Source: Bimuria novae-zelandiae CBS 107.79
Taxonomy: Eukaryota; Ascomycota; Dothideomycetes; Pleosporales; Didymosphaeriaceae
Direction of reading: 5' to 3'
Length of the DNA stretch: 64,000 bases
Assembly: GCA_010015655.1 (NCBI GenBank)
Contig: ML976661.1
Location: 1,226,472-1,290,471, forward strand
The notes under the pieces: generated by a model
What the model saw: the letters and a program-made list of their open reading frames with translations, nothing else
What the model was told of the DNA's origin: nothing
Databases searched by the model: none
Shown: one piece after another, positions 23,302-34,747 of the stretch
How the letters are laid out: every line of letters starts with the position of its first letter
Position numbering within the stretch: the stretch's first letter is position 1
Translations under genes and position numbers: made by a program

Positions 23302-25287
23302 ATGGAGATCACGGCTGTGAATGTTCTATTCCTCTCTTTGTTGGAAGCAGCTGTTTCTGTCTATTTCTTTCCTCATGTCTTCCCAAAACATGCGCTCGCG
23401 ACTTTCTTTCTTCTTTTTGCCTTAGCCCAGGGTATCGCTTGGTGCTTCCACAAGCTTGTCATATATCCCTTCTTCCTTAGTCCACTCCGACATTTACCAC
23501 GTCCACCTAAAGGCTCTTGGCCGTTGGTAGGCCATGGCTTTGTACTTTTCGGGCGTCCGCCAGGCGAGCCTTTCCTTCGATTCTTGAAGGAGACAAGGAA
23601 CGATGGGCTCATCCACTTTCGGGGATTTTTCAACAGGGATCGATTGCTTCTGGCAAGCCCAGCGGCCATTGCCGACGTACTTGTCCATCGAAGCTACGAC
23701 TTCGAGAAGCCAGCTTGGACCAGGGAATTCTTACGAAAGTTCTTGGGGGATGGCTTGTTGATGACCGAAGGTGATGAGCATCGGCACCAGCGCAAGCAAA
23801 TAATGCCAGCATTCAGCTTTCGCCACATCAAAGAGCTATATCCGGTATTTTGGTCGAAATCGATTGAGCTTTGCAAAGTCACGAAGAGAGACCTGTGCGA
23901 TAAGCCTGATAGGGTCCTGGAAATAGCACACCTTTCAACGCAAGTCACCCTCGATATCATCGGGCTTGCGGGCCTTGGACGTGACATTGGATCGTTAAGG
24001 AACAATGATGATGAGCTCATCACGAATTGTAAGTCACGCCAAATGTGTGACCCTTCATCGACCGCAGAGACACGACTGTTGAGATGCAATGAAGGGCCAC
24101 CTTTCTCTGTCTATACTGACGTTAAGCTCACTATTCTAGACGAAGAAATACTCGAACCTACGACCGAGAAGGCGGTCTACTTCCTGTTGCACCTCTTATT
24201 TCCACCCTGGTTCATGGGCGCACTGCCGTGGAAGCTCAATGAACGAGTCAAAATTACCACTAGTAACTTGGAGAGAATTTGCGGCGAATTTGTTGCAGAG
24301 AAGAAGAGCCGCATGAAAATGGAAAGTCAACAAAACGTGGATATCCTGAGCATTTTGCTTCGTTCCAACAACTTTTCAGATGATGGACTCGTCGATCAGC
24401 TTCTGACCTTTCTGGCAGCCGGGTGCGTGTTACCTCGTTTCAGTACATGTCTCAACTGAACCCTCGGTTCCGCTACGAGGCTGCAATACACATACGTTCA
24501 CGAACGCTAGATACTAACACAGCATAGGCATGAGACGACCTCATCGGCTTTGACCTGGGCGACATACCTCCTTTCGACTCACCCAGAAGTACAAGCACGC
24601 TTGCGAGCGGAAATTCACGAACAAATCCCCGATCCAAAAGCTCTGGCAGACCCTAATTTTGACGTCGCCACGCTCCTTGAATCGTTGCCGTACCTCAATG
24701 CCGTCTGTAACGAAGGTTTGTATACCTAGGCACCAAGTCCATGTGGCCTCCAGTCCGATGATATTGTTCTTGTTCTGGGATGACGCAGAGGTCTCACATG
24801 CCGCCCCTCCCATCTCTGTCAATCTCGCGCTGACTCTGTACCCGTGAAAACAGTTCTCAGAATGTTTCCAACCATTCCCATTTCGGCTCGTGTAGCCATT
24901 CGCGACACTACTGTTTGCGATCATTTCATTCCCAAAGGCACGGTTATCCAAGTCGTTCCGTGGGCCACAAACCGTGACCCAGCACTTTGGGGACCAGATT
25001 CAGAGAAGTTCGTGCCAGAACGATGGATCGATGAGACGGGCCGCGCGACTATGAACGGTGGCGCTGATAGCAACTACTCATTTCTGACGTTTTTGCATGG
25101 TCCAAGAAGTTGCATTGGCGAACGCTTTGCAAGGGCTGAGTTGAGAGCATTGATCGCAGCCTTCGTAGGTGAGTTTAAGATGCAGATGGCGAATCCTGAG
25201 GAGAAAGTGCGCCCAGGTGGGACGATAACGAGCAAACCAATGGATGCTATGAGGTTGAAATTGGAGCCTGTCTCATGGGGACACTAG
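23302..25287 (+). CDS. cytochrome P450 monooxygenase, complete, four exons
   Basis: Exons 23302-24028, 24140-24422, 24528-24715 and 24854-25287 join with phases 1, 2 and 1 to give 543 codons plus stop, the usual size for a fungal P450. The introns begin GTAAGT, GTGCGT and GTTTGT and end in AG; the second has the branch site ATACTAAC. The N-terminus has two hydrophobic segments (ER anchor) and the hinge LPRPPKGSWPLVGH. The I-helix GHETTSS (residues 337-343) binds oxygen. E399-V-L-R402 is ExxR. FVPERW is at 452-457. FLHGPRSCIG (479-488) holds the heme ligand Cys486. All key residues are intact, so this is probably a working heme-thiolate monooxygenase needing a P450 reductase. The substrate is unknown and no biosynthetic cluster is evident around it. 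It is the only clearly intact large gene in the island. Confidence 0.92.
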
Positions 25288-26388
25288 GGTTCGGTCGCTG
25301 AACGCGAGTTTAGTTGTCAGGCTGTTCTTTTCTTGAGGTGTGTTTCCCTAGGTCAATACAGACACGAATTTTCCTTCGGCTTCTACAACGCATTTGCATC
25401 CTACGACCGCCACAGTGCGGTGTTATCGAGTGCTTTTAGCTGTGACCTGACGCAAATTTATCACCCGGCACCGCGACCAGCCACTGGAGCGTAATTGGCC
25501 AGAAGTCTTTCTTGTCGGTGTCATGGGTCCTAGCCCATGTCGGCTACATCGAACACGAAGTCGTGAAATAATGTGATGCGAAGCCTCACATGCACAAGAA
25601 AATGGGCGTTGCGCCCGCAAATGCGCACCAGCGGGAACCGCTTCGGAGCGCAACGCCTCGCCGACGGAAAACCCCCGCGCAACACCGTTCTCCATCCCGA
25701 CGGCGACCCACCGGATAACTAGCGGGCAACCAGCGCGAAACAGGCGGAAAACATGCGGTCCGACAGATCGGAAAAGCTAACAGCAGATCTTGCTAAAAAA
25801 AAAATTCCTGCGTTACCAACGATACATGTAAACCTTGGAAGGGCGTGAACAACACGCCTTGCGGGTGTCATTGAGCGTCACGCGATTATTCAGCAAGCAA
25901 TTTATCATCCAGATGCGACCAATCATAGGCGACAGGTGATTGAAAAAGATGACGAAAGCGGTATGGCGCGTGTTGGGGCGCTGTTGGAGGGTGTCATTGG
26001 TGGAGAGACTGGCGTGCTGATTGGATGATGTGAGAACTACGCATGTCAAAGTAGTTTTGGTAAGCCAGGTGTTGTTTGGACTTTCAGGCACGATGCGGAA
26101 AACTTCCGGGAATCTGGTGTCATAGGTCTGGTGTCATAGGAGTCATTTGTTGCATGATGCAAAGGTATAAAGAGATGGACATGTGCGGAGGGTTCCAACT
26201 CATCATTACAGACATCGACCACTACTCTAGCTACAACCATCAAGCCCAGCTTCAATCATACTCTATCTTCGGACTTGAACTCAGACCACTATCCCCCAGC
26301 CTTCAAAATAGCACCAAAAGCTACACTTGAATCCAATCCAATCCTCAAGCACCCGATCAGAGCATCGTCCACAGCACCAATCAACAAG
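25288..26388. other. intergenic region with promoter of the small repeat protein
   Basis: No gene supported. A minus-strand ORF at 25695-25423 and others lack motifs. A run of A stands at 25795-25803. TATAAAG lies at 26165-26171, about 220 bp before the chosen ATG at 26389, with a CA/CT-rich leader between, as is usual for a highly expressed fungal gene. Confidence 0.45.
26165..26171 (+). promoter_or_regulatory. TATA box candidate for 26389-26793
   Basis: TATAAAG in an otherwise mixed-composition region, followed by a C/A-rich leader up to the ATG. Spacing implies a 5' UTR of up to about 190 nt. This is a sequence match only. Confidence 0.4.
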
Positions 26389-26793
26389 ATGTCTACCTCC
26401 TCGTCCATCTTCAAGAAGATGGCTGCCGCCGCAAAGGCCCACCACCAATCCGTTAACGCCGCCTACGAAACCTACTACTCCGCCGGCGTGTCTCCTCGCC
26501 CCTCTGCTTCTACCTCTCGCCAGAACTCCACGTCCAGCACCTCTTCCAACCTCAACAAGGCATGGAAGAAGATCAAGGATCACCATGACGGCATGAACGA
26601 TGCATTCTCTACATACTACGGCGGGGGTCGCCGTTCCCAAGAGTCCTGGGCGAGTCCAAGGAACAGCATCGATGAGGCTGAACGGGAACCTTTGGTCGAG
26701 AAGAAGGAGGGTTTGAGAAAGAAGATTGTCAACAGGGTGAAAGAGCATCACCGCAGTGTTACCGCTGCGCACCGGGCTTACTATGGCGCTTGA
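26389..26793 (+). CDS. 134-residue protein with three HH...YY repeats
   Basis: The ATG at 26389 (CAACAAGATG, a fair Kozak-like context) is preferred to the upstream opening at 26275, whose residues look like translated leader. The product is small, basic and Ser-rich with no signal peptide or membrane segment. One unit occurs three times, at about residues 14-32 (AKAHHQSVNAAYETYYSAG), 61-79 (KIKDHHDGMNDAFSTYYGG) and 116-133 (RVKEHHRSVTAAHRAYYG). The consensus is K-x-HH-x-x-V/M-N/T-x-A-x-x-x-YY-x-G. Spacers are Ser-rich or charged. Codon use is strongly C/G-ending, suggesting high expression. No family was recognised. The HH and YY pairs could form amphipathic helices or a metal or ligand site, but this is conjecture. 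Confidence 0.8.
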   Translation: MSTSSSIFKKMAAAAKAHHQSVNAAYETYYSAGVSPRPSASTSRQNSTSSTSSNLNKAWKKIKDHHDGMNDAFSTYYGGGRRSQESWASPRNSIDEAEREPLVEKKEGLRKKIVNRVKEHHRSVTAAHRAYYGA

Positions 26794-27198
26794 GTGGAAG
26801 GAATCAGATGTGATGGGGAAGAAGGCGAAGCTGTGCGATTTGTTTCAGTGCAAGATACCACTTTTGATGCTTGATCGGTTTTCATTTGTGTTGGACTTTT
26901 AAGGCGTTGGAGGGGAGTTGGGATGGAGCGCGGCGAAAGCACTTTAGTAATACATAATATTCTTATCCATTTAAGCTCTTAAGGACAGTAAATGGTGCAA
27001 TTTGCAGCCCTTAATTTAGCTGCATTCTTGATCTAGTTCTAGGTGTGAACTGCCTTGTCGCGCACGTCTTAGTGACCAATAGCGCGTAGTGTCTTTTCAA
27101 TAACATCCACAGTCAGTACTATATATATAGATCCTTATGTTAGAAATAGGTGATTTCGTTTGGACAAAAAGAAAAGCAACGCATGCAGAACAGATGAC
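26794..27198. other. intergenic
   Basis: 3' flank of the repeat protein gene followed by a region that becomes more AT-rich after 26940, with ATATATATAG at 27121-27130. No gene or RNA seen. Confidence 0.4.
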
Positions 27199-27203
27199 AA
27201 AAA
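27199..27203 (-). terminator. RNA polymerase III terminator of the tRNA
   Basis: Five T residues on the minus strand, 13 nt after the end of the tRNA, fit a Pol III stop signal. Confidence 0.7.
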
Positions 27204-27215
27204 GAGATCACTTGT

Positions 27216-27301
27216 TCTCCGCTCCCAGAATCGAACTAGGGACCTTTCGATTACAACAGATATTACAGTCGAACGTGATAAACCAACTACACCAAGCGGA
27301 G
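27216..27301 (-). tRNA. tRNA-Tyr (anticodon GTA) with an intron of about 11 nt
   Basis: The minus strand folds as a cloverleaf. The acceptor stem CTCCGCT/AGCGGAG pairs perfectly, with C1-G72 and A73, the eukaryotic Tyr identity. There is a D arm around GTGTAGTTGGTTTATCAC, an anticodon stem TTCGA/TCGAA, and a T arm CCTAG-TTCGATT-CTGGG. The anticodon loop starts CTGTAA, giving anticodon GTA with U33 and A37. Between A37 and the last loop base there is an 11-nt insert at the canonical intron site (37/38), as in nearly all fungal tRNA-Tyr genes. The B box GTTCGATTC is present. An ORF read across it on the plus strand is spurious. Confidence 0.9.
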
Positions 27302-28636
27302 GAATACGCGCAGTTGCGCGCTTGGTGGCTCGGGAGAATCGATGAAATTTTTAGAAAGTTTGTTAAATATATAGATGCAGAGTCGTGTGGTACCGAGTGT
27401 GACCCACCTGCGCTAACCATGCAGCCTGCCCCACATGTGCACTTTCCAGTCAATCAACACGACAAGATCTCGTTCATCGACACTGTGCTTTCTAATATCG
27501 TTCTTCTCCATAGACGGGCCGCAACGGCTCAAACCACTTTGGAGTTATTGCCCGTGACTGTGGTTCCAGGAGGCCAGCTTGACTTTATAATCACACCATC
27601 TCCTTACCTCAATGCTCTCGCGCGGCTTTCTACTTAGCCAAGATGAGTCGGGAACTCCCTTCCTTATAGGACCAGTGCCAAACAGAAACAATAAACAAAC
27701 ACGGTTAGTGATTATACGGATTGCTACAGGTACCATAGGTATGTTTGAGAGTGCGAGAAATTAGTCAATGATAAGTTATTATACATTGACTGATCGCGGA
27801 TTAGTTAGCATTATCGTCTAGAGCATCAGTCTCTGAACAGAAGTGTCATGATACCTTGCCATGCATTGTGGCTGAGCGGTATGTGTGGGGGCGGGCTTTG
27901 TGCCCCGCACCTTTGTAACAGCACCAAGGTACATGTGGACGCTCGACCTCTACTACCAAACCATCATATCGTAAAAACAGCTTACCTACCTAGGTAGAAA
28001 AAAGATGCTGACTACCAGTACGACTTCTCTCCCTTCTCGCCACATTCCTCGCCTTTCACGCCGCCTCCGCTCAACACATCACTTCGGAGTAGAATGCCAC
28101 CACGCCCTGTGTAGTAAGCTCTCCGACGACGCTTATATCAATACCGGAGGAAATCCTTCGATTTAAACGTGCTCCCAGAGCTCTTCTGGAACAGCCTCGC
28201 CGAAATGCGTACATAATGCCCTTGAATCCTGGTGTGTGTTCAGGGACTATGGTTCCTGGTGGGTCGACTGTGGCTCAAAACCCATCCTGCCACTGCAGGA
28301 TACAGTTTAACTCCAGCACGTACATATGCCAAGCCTGTAGCTAAAATGCCAGCAAGGTATGTATGGTAGGCGATAACGCTTCCGGTCAGTCCACCCCTCA
28401 TTTTAGCTCGCTCGACCCGGAGGAGCTCACCGGCGAGAAGATGGCCTATCCGGCATAAGGCCAGCATTTGCCCACCCACTGCCCGTATAAAGGATGGAAT
28501 CAATTGGAACTGTGCCTATGCCAATCGCGCTTAAAAAAGTATTGAACGAACTCATCGCTGTTGGGTTCCTGGCGTACTGCGATTGATCACACGATATCGA
28601 TCTTATCCAGAAACGACTTCGATTACGACCGCGGAA
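27302..28636. other. intergenic with no supported gene
   Basis: Several plus and minus ORFs overlap without motifs. At 27980-28000 there is the palindrome-rich CCTACCTAGGTAG. A short opening from 28004 (MLTTSTTSLPSR) soon ends and the following frame has stops, so it may be a decayed gene but cannot be named. Confidence 0.3.
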
Positions 28637-28886
28637 ATGTCTGCCAACAACAACCAGGCCAACACCGGTAACCAAACCGGCAGCAACGTCGGTGCCAGCC
28701 GTAGTACCGGCGAAGCCCACACTGGCAGTCTTCCGTTACACACCCAACAGCAACAAGACGACAGGGCTGCCCTTAGCGCGGCCCTTTCCGACCCCAACAC
28801 TGCTGAGTAGCTGCGGAAGTCGGGTGATACCTCCCGTGAGAAACGCCGCCGTCTGCGCGAACAGCAGCAGAACAACAGCAATAATT
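28637..28886 (+). pseudogene. small Asn/Gln-rich protein, broken by one stop
   Basis: ATG at 28637 gives MSANNNQANTGNQTGSNVG and continues to DPNTAE, where TAG stands at 28808-28810. The same frame then reads LRKSGDTSREKRRRLREQQQ and NNSNN and meets a good donor site (GTAAGC) at 28887. Removal of the stop would therefore give a longer protein with a basic coiled segment. CAG to TAG at a CpA fits. The product is hydrophilic, Asn/Gln/Thr-rich and basic at the end, perhaps nuclear. The acceptor of the putative intron was not settled (CAG at 28923-28925 would make only 39 bp). Confidence 0.45.
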
Positions 28887-29191
28887 GTAAGCGCCGCCTT
28901 TCCTCGGACAAAGCACAGAATTCAGGCTAACACGGTCGACGGTAGGATGGTGTTTTGGCGACAAGCCTTGTTCGAGCCACGCAATGGAACCATGCAAGGA
29001 CGCGTGCCGCTATCAGTGCTACTAGGAGGAAAATCCATTAGATTTAAGGCTGGTCGAACCTGTTTGATGTCTTTTGCTTTCCTCCCAAGTCACACTCCTT
29101 CGAGAAGTTCTTCTCGCAATCGCTATTATCTTTGCAGTTAGCCACGTTCTGTATCTAGCTATTGTCGCTCCTTGGTATTATAAGATGCCTA
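28887..29191. other. 3' flank of the small gene
   Basis: Normal composition up to the MITE. Possible further exon material at 28926-29140 (a long plus frame is open), not assignable. Confidence 0.3.
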
Positions 29192-29199
29192 GTCTCTAC
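29192..29199 (+). repeat. left target-site duplication of the MITE
   Basis: GTCTCTAC, identical to 29328-29335. Confidence 0.85.
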
Positions 29200-29327
29200 C
29201 AGACTTGTCAACAATCAAGCCAATCAAGCCGATCTAACCAAATTTAGTAACATGTTAACCAACGCGAGCTAGTGAATTACCATATTAGGTTAGACCGGCT
29301 TGATTGGCTTGATTGTTGACAAGTCTG
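29200..29327. mobile_element. 128-bp hAT-type MITE
   Basis: The element begins CAGACTTGTCAACAATCAAG and ends with its reverse complement. The paired arms run for about 40 bp with one mismatch (29200-29239 against 29288-29327). It is flanked by an exact 8-bp direct repeat GTCTCTAC (29192-29199 and 29328-29335). Eight-base target duplications and CAG-starting TIRs are hAT features. It has no coding capacity and is not RIP-mutated, so insertion is recent or the copy is too short for RIP. Confidence 0.9.
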
Positions 29328-29335
29328 GTCTCTAC
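29328..29335 (+). repeat. right target-site duplication of the MITE
   Basis: GTCTCTAC, identical to 29192-29199. Confidence 0.85.
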
Positions 29336-29408
29336 CACCTCACTCTGTTCTGGCTACAATAGGAAACCTCACAAGATAAAGATAGTGCTCGGCTTCAAAC
29401 ACAATCAC

Positions 29409-30351
29409 CATAGTTATCAACAATCAAGCCAATCCAAGCTAAGGCGTTAGCTTGGATTGCTCGTTTTTTAAGGGCGTTAGCTTAAATTATTAGGGCTAAT
29501 AAGCTTAGATCGTAAGCTTAATTAAGGCTTAATTAATAAGCTTAATAGTCTATACTAGCACTAGCCTTAGTATTAAGTTTTATTATCTTAAGTTACTAGC
29601 CTATATAAAAAATTTATATTATTATTATCTACTACCTCCTCCGCCTCTACTACCTTATTATCGCCTCCGAGGCTAGCTCTTTGCTACTGTTATACGCACT
29701 ATATTATTATTAGAAGTTAAAATCTTAGACGTTATTATTATAGCTTTAAGAGATTACCTAGCTTACTAAATAAGCGCTTATATTTATAGCTTAACGCTAA
29801 AATAAAGAGTACATTAAGTATAAGCTTACTAAGGCTAGGGTAGTAATTACGTATGCTTACCTAGTATTTAATAGAGTTAATTATATATTCTATACTTTTT
29901 TAAGCTACTAGCTCGCTGCGCTTCTACTTCTTAAACTTATTCGTATTATTAGTAAGGCTACTAGTAGTACTAGGGTTAAGTATACTATTAATTACGTTAT
30001 CTATATTACTTAAAATTACTAATAATAGCCATTCTACGCGTAATAAGTTACTATACTATATTTAAAGTACCTAAAAGCTAGTATTACTAGCTTTAAGCTA
30101 GTTAGGCTTTTTAGCCTACACCTTATTATAATAGTACTTATATATTAAATAAGTATTATAGAGACGTAGTACGCGGGCAATTTATCTAGCTTAAAGTAAT
30201 AATTATAAGCCTTTTACTAAGCTACGCATAAGTAAATTATAATATAATTTTTAAGTAACTTATTATACTTGTTATAATTAACTATTTTATACGTATTAAC
30301 ACGTACTTATTGTACGTAAATAAATATTTAAATATTAAATTATTTTAGTAA
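29409..30351. mobile_element. RIP-mutated hAT relative of the MITE, left part
   Basis: Starting CATAGTTATCAACAATCAAG, the first about 30 bp match the MITE terminus (CAACAATCAAGCCAATC shared). They are followed by a hairpin CCAAGCTA...TAGCTTGG and then heavily RIP-mutated DNA. This suggests the left end of a larger hAT element, perhaps the source family. No transposase motif is readable and no matching right end was found before the next element begins at 30352. Confidence 0.45.
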
Positions 30352-31376
30352 TAACGTAGTTAATAAGCGAGCACCGCGTACAAGCAAGCGTTGCACCCTA
30401 CTAACTTTTTATATCGTTATAGTAACCTATCTTAATAATATAGTACTATAATAGTATATAATTACTATTTTAAATTAAGTAGTATTTATAGTACGCTTTA
30501 CATATATTCGTGTGTTATACTTTGTCTCTTTATAGTAACTATAGCGTATTAAAGCTTACTAACTAGTACCTAATCGTGTCCTATCTTAACGCGTGTTACT
30601 TTTTAGCTACTATTTAATATTTTTTAAGTAATAATTTCGTTTACCTCTATCCTTATAAGGGTGCCTTATTTTTATATCTGATTTCTTTATTACTTTTTAC
30701 GTATTATAGCTACTCTATTTACTTATTTAAGTCTTATAATCTAGTCGCGCATAAGCGTACTTTTATAAACTATTACTTTTATACCTTTTTTAAGCTAATT
30801 AAGCGCTATAATAATAAAAGTAAGTAATAAGTATTTAAATTTTAAATTTTTATTCTAAATTAATATTAATTAAGCATTTAGCTCGCCCGCGTTTCTTAGT
30901 ATTTTAGCTTTTTAAAAAATAATATTTAGTAGAGGTAGCGTTAGCTTACAAAGCTTACTATTAAGCTTTAATATTATTACCTCTAAGTTATATAGGGGTA
31001 GGCTAGCGCCTTAAAAGCTTATGCAAATATTCGCTTTTATAATTAATTACTTATAGGCTACGTAAAAGTCCAGTTAAAACTCTAGCTTTTAAATATAGCT
31101 TATATAGTCGCATATTAGACTCTTAATTTAGTGGCTATACGCGTGCTTTAATAGCGAAAATTAATTATTATTAAGTAGTTATAGAAAGTGCAATAAATAT
31201 AGTAGTATATAAAAAGTATATTTACTATTCTTTTTATAAAGCTACTAGATTTTAAGTAAGTTATAACTCTTATAACTATTGGGTATAAGTAGCTAGCGTA
31301 CGCCTACCTTATATTTTATTATATACTTAATAAAGTACCTTATTCCCTTTACTCTAAGCTTATTAGTAGTCTATGT
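30352..31376. mobile_element. TIR DNA transposon, copy A, left part
   Basis: The end TAACGT...ACCCTACTAACTTTT matches the ends of copy B (57888-59741). The following kilobase aligns along its length with 57960-58905, for example the shared CGCGCATWAGC and TATTAGACTCTTAATYTAGT blocks, so both are the same family. Homology stops at about 31376 where a gypsy element begins. The right end of this copy is at 49804-50009. Heavily RIP-mutated; the superfamily could not be read. Confidence 0.65.
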
Positions 31377-34300
31377 AATGGGCTACGCCCAGTTGTTGCC
31401 TCGGATCCTTAACCCTCGGTTATACGAACCCTAGATATATAAGTTTAACGCTTAAAGCTTAAGTTTAGACTCTTTATTAAATTTATAAGTATTCTTTTAG
31501 TACCTTTAGCTCCTCAAGCACCTAGCCCTTTATATTAAATTTAATTACTTCTACCCGTCGCGGGATAAGTAAATTTTAATATAATTATAGACTAAAGCTA
31601 TAAAGTAGCACACGAAGTTAAAGGACTTATATAAATAAATACTATAAAGGCAACGCCTAGACCTATAAAAAGATAAAACCCTCCCTAGTAAGTAATTAAG
31701 AAAGAGCCCTAATAGACACTTAATACTAGTAAGACTATCTTTGCTAAATAAAGAAGTTATAAAAACGAGAATAGGACCTTTTACTAAAAGTCTACGTTTT
31801 AGCGCGAACGATTATACGCAGCGAGCTATTAGCTTATAAAGGAGTAATAGCTAGGGAAATAAAAAGATAGCCTCCCTATTTATAACTAAATTCTAGGTAT
31901 TAGGAGTTAACAAGAACGAAATATAGTAATTCCTAAGTAAGGTTAAAGCACTTATTAACCTCTAGGATACCCTTTAGACTTTACTCTAAGAAGTAAAAGA
32001 ACTAACTAAAGAAATAGTAAGAAAGCGCTAAGAACCTTTAATAATATAATAATACTTCTAAGAGATAAGAGGTACAAATTAGCTATTAAAAGTAGACTAA
32101 TAGATAGAGCTACTAAAGAGATTAATAGTAGAGCTTATCTTAAACTAAGGAAGAAGCCGCTGCCTTAAAATCTTAACTTAGCCTACTTTAATAGTAAATA
32201 ATAGGATTACTACTACTTTAAAATAATAATATAATATAAGCTTTTAGAGGATAGGGACTGCCTTAGAAATATACCTAGATATATTATTAGTTAATTAACA
32301 GGACGTGTAGCGATAGTAGGAATTATATACTTAGACTACTACCTAAGGTGCACCGAAGCTAACCTCTAGGAGCTACTAGACTATAACTTTTATAACTACA
32401 TAGCGGAAGAAATCGAGGGTAACTACTTACTTATAATATAATAAGGGAACTAAAAGCTTTATAACTTTAACTTTAACTTTAATAATTATGCTATAAAAGC
32501 TAAGGAGTATAGTTAAGTGATTCTAAAGAACTTATACTTTTAAAGCCTCTATAAGGACTTATAGGACTAAATAGTTATAGTAAATATAGATAATAATTAG
32601 GACCTGTAAGGGGTCTAGAAAAGAGTTAATAAGGTTAAAGAAAACCTCTTCTAAAATATATTATAGCTACTAAAGTTTTCTGCCAAGAACGGGGCGCTAA
32701 ACGAAATAGATTAGGAACCTACTTAAGCTAACCCTAGAAGGATGTCTAATTAACAAAGCCAAGATAAAAGACACTAAGCAATAAATAGAGCCACAGGACA
32801 CAGGTCTAGTAATACCCAGAAATAAGCCACGTGGGTGTCGCGCGAGGTAATAGAAACCCGTAAGAAGAATAGTTCTTATTTTTATTATAGAGATACGGGA
32901 TATTACGTAAAATAGTGTAAACTTTTACCTATAATAAAGCTGGCATAAGTTCGCGCTGCTATACCTGCTACTAAGGAATTCTCTAATAAAGAGTTTAATT
33001 TAGCCTTTACTAATTTAAAAAACTAGGTCCTCTTAGTAATAGTCGCCGCCAGGAGGCAAAAGTAGGAAAAAGGTAGAAGATAAGTTTTAATAACTTTTAA
33101 AGGCTATAGTTAGACTTAACACTAGTAATAGTATACTTGCTTATTAATAATATTATATTTATATTAATAATAATTAATTCGGATTATTTAACCTTTAAAT
33201 TAATATTAAAAAAACTTATAATAAAAGCCTACCTACAGCGCAAGAACCTACCCTATCTATAAAAGGTTATTAGTATTAGAGGCATATAACTCTTTATATG
33301 CGAAGTAGTCTAATTAGAAGTAAATATTAATAGCTATATAGAATTAATGTAGCTATACGTCTTACTTAATAACGGGTTGTACGACCTAATCCTCGTCCTA
33401 ATTTAAATAAAGAAGAATAGGGTTAAACTAGCCCTAGTGAAGAAATTAATTTAGATTAAAAATTTAGGCACCTGCATCCGTAACTAAAAAAGTAAGAAAC
33501 TATTAATAAAGCCTTAAGGGTATTAGCTACAGCCTTTATAGCCCTAGATTAGCGTAATTAACGCCTAAGAAACGGGGCTAAGGTGTTTTCTATATTAATA
33601 AAGGATATATAGAAGGCGTTAACCCGCAAGCTAAAAGTAAACTTATAAAAGTTACTACCTAAAGCTTTTAAGGACTTATAGCGTATCTTTTATAGAGAAT
33701 AAGCTAACAAGCTCCCCCTGCACTATAGATCTAAAGTAGATCTTTTTATCCCTCTTGTAGAAAAAGATAGCAAGACCTTAAAGATCACTTATAGCCCTTT
33801 ATTTAATATATCTCGTAAAGAGTTGCTTGTCCTTTAAAAAGAGCTTACTAAATACTTAGATAAAGTCTTTATTTAGGTAAGTAAGTCTAGCGCCGCCGCC
33901 CTAGTATTATTTACTAAGAAACCTAGTAGAGGACTACGCTTTTACGTTAATTATTAAGCCCTAAATACTATCTTAAAGAAGGACTAGCACTTTTTACTAT
34001 TAATTAGTAAGACCCTTTAGCTCCTTATAAAGGCTAAATAGTTTAGTAAACTTAACGTAATCTAAGCCTTTTATAAGCTTTAAATAATAAAAGGCGAGGA
34101 ATAAAAAACGGCGTTTAGAATCTAATTTAGTCTCTATAAGTAGCTAGTAGTTTCTTTTAGCCTAGCTAACGCGCTAAGTATATTTTAGTAGTATATTAAT
34201 TAGGTGCTAAGGGAGCACCTAAATAACTACTACTTAGCGTATATAAATAACGTTCTTATCTTCTCTAGTAGCAGCCAAAAAGACTACGAAGAGAAAGTAC

Positions 34301-34546
34301 GTACTATAATTTGAAGTTAAGGGCTATAAGACTATACTTAAATATTAAAAAATTTAAGTTCTGCATTAAAAAGACTAAGTACCTTAAATTTATTATAGAA
34401 GTTAATAAGGGCGTAAGCATAGATCTAGATAAAGTCTAAGTAATTTAGAAATAAAAGCTACTAACTTTAGTAAAGAGAGTTTAAAGCTTTATAGGCTTTA
34501 TAAACTTTTATTAGAGATTTATATAAGACTTTTCTAGTATAGTAAG
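31377..34546 (+). mobile_element. Ty3/gypsy element 1, 5' part, RIP-mutated and truncated
   Basis: Plus-strand frames still show the gag and pol order. A CCHC zinc knuckle with RIP changes lies at about 32870-32920 (YYRDTGYYVK*C). Reverse transcriptase at about 33880-34320 includes NY*ALNTILKKD (expected VDYRALN), LANALSIF and AYINNVLIFSS at 34238-34268, where the catalytic YIDD has become YINN by two G-to-A changes. The sequence stops at 34546, in the region after RT, where element 2 begins. RNase H, integrase and the 3' LTR are missing. The first bases (TGTAATGGGCTACGCCCA) may be the 5' LTR start. Confidence 0.75.
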
Positions 34547-34747
34547 TGTGAGGCACTTTGTGGCAGGCAATTCGGATCAGGGTGAACGTGTATATTAGAC
34601 AAATCCTTGCCGGATGTCAAAGGGTCTATAGAGGAATATATAGACTACACCACGTGACTGAGCCGGGGCAGCTCCGGTGGAGGCCCGAGAGAGATCCAGA
34701 GGATCTCCGAGGGTCACCTTTTGTGGGGGTTAAGAATGTCCCTGACA
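34547..34747 (-). repeat. 3' LTR of gypsy element 2
   Basis: 201 bp matching 42812-43012. Differences are nearly all transitions and are concentrated in the first about 60 bp. The 67-codon ORF inside both LTRs is not a gene. Confidence 0.88.

Noticed and set aside
25423..25695. 90-codon minus-strand ORF upstream of the repeat protein
   Set aside because: No motif; composition resembles intergenic DNA.
27137..27637. 166-codon plus-strand ORF
   Set aside because: It runs across the tRNA-Tyr gene on the opposite strand.
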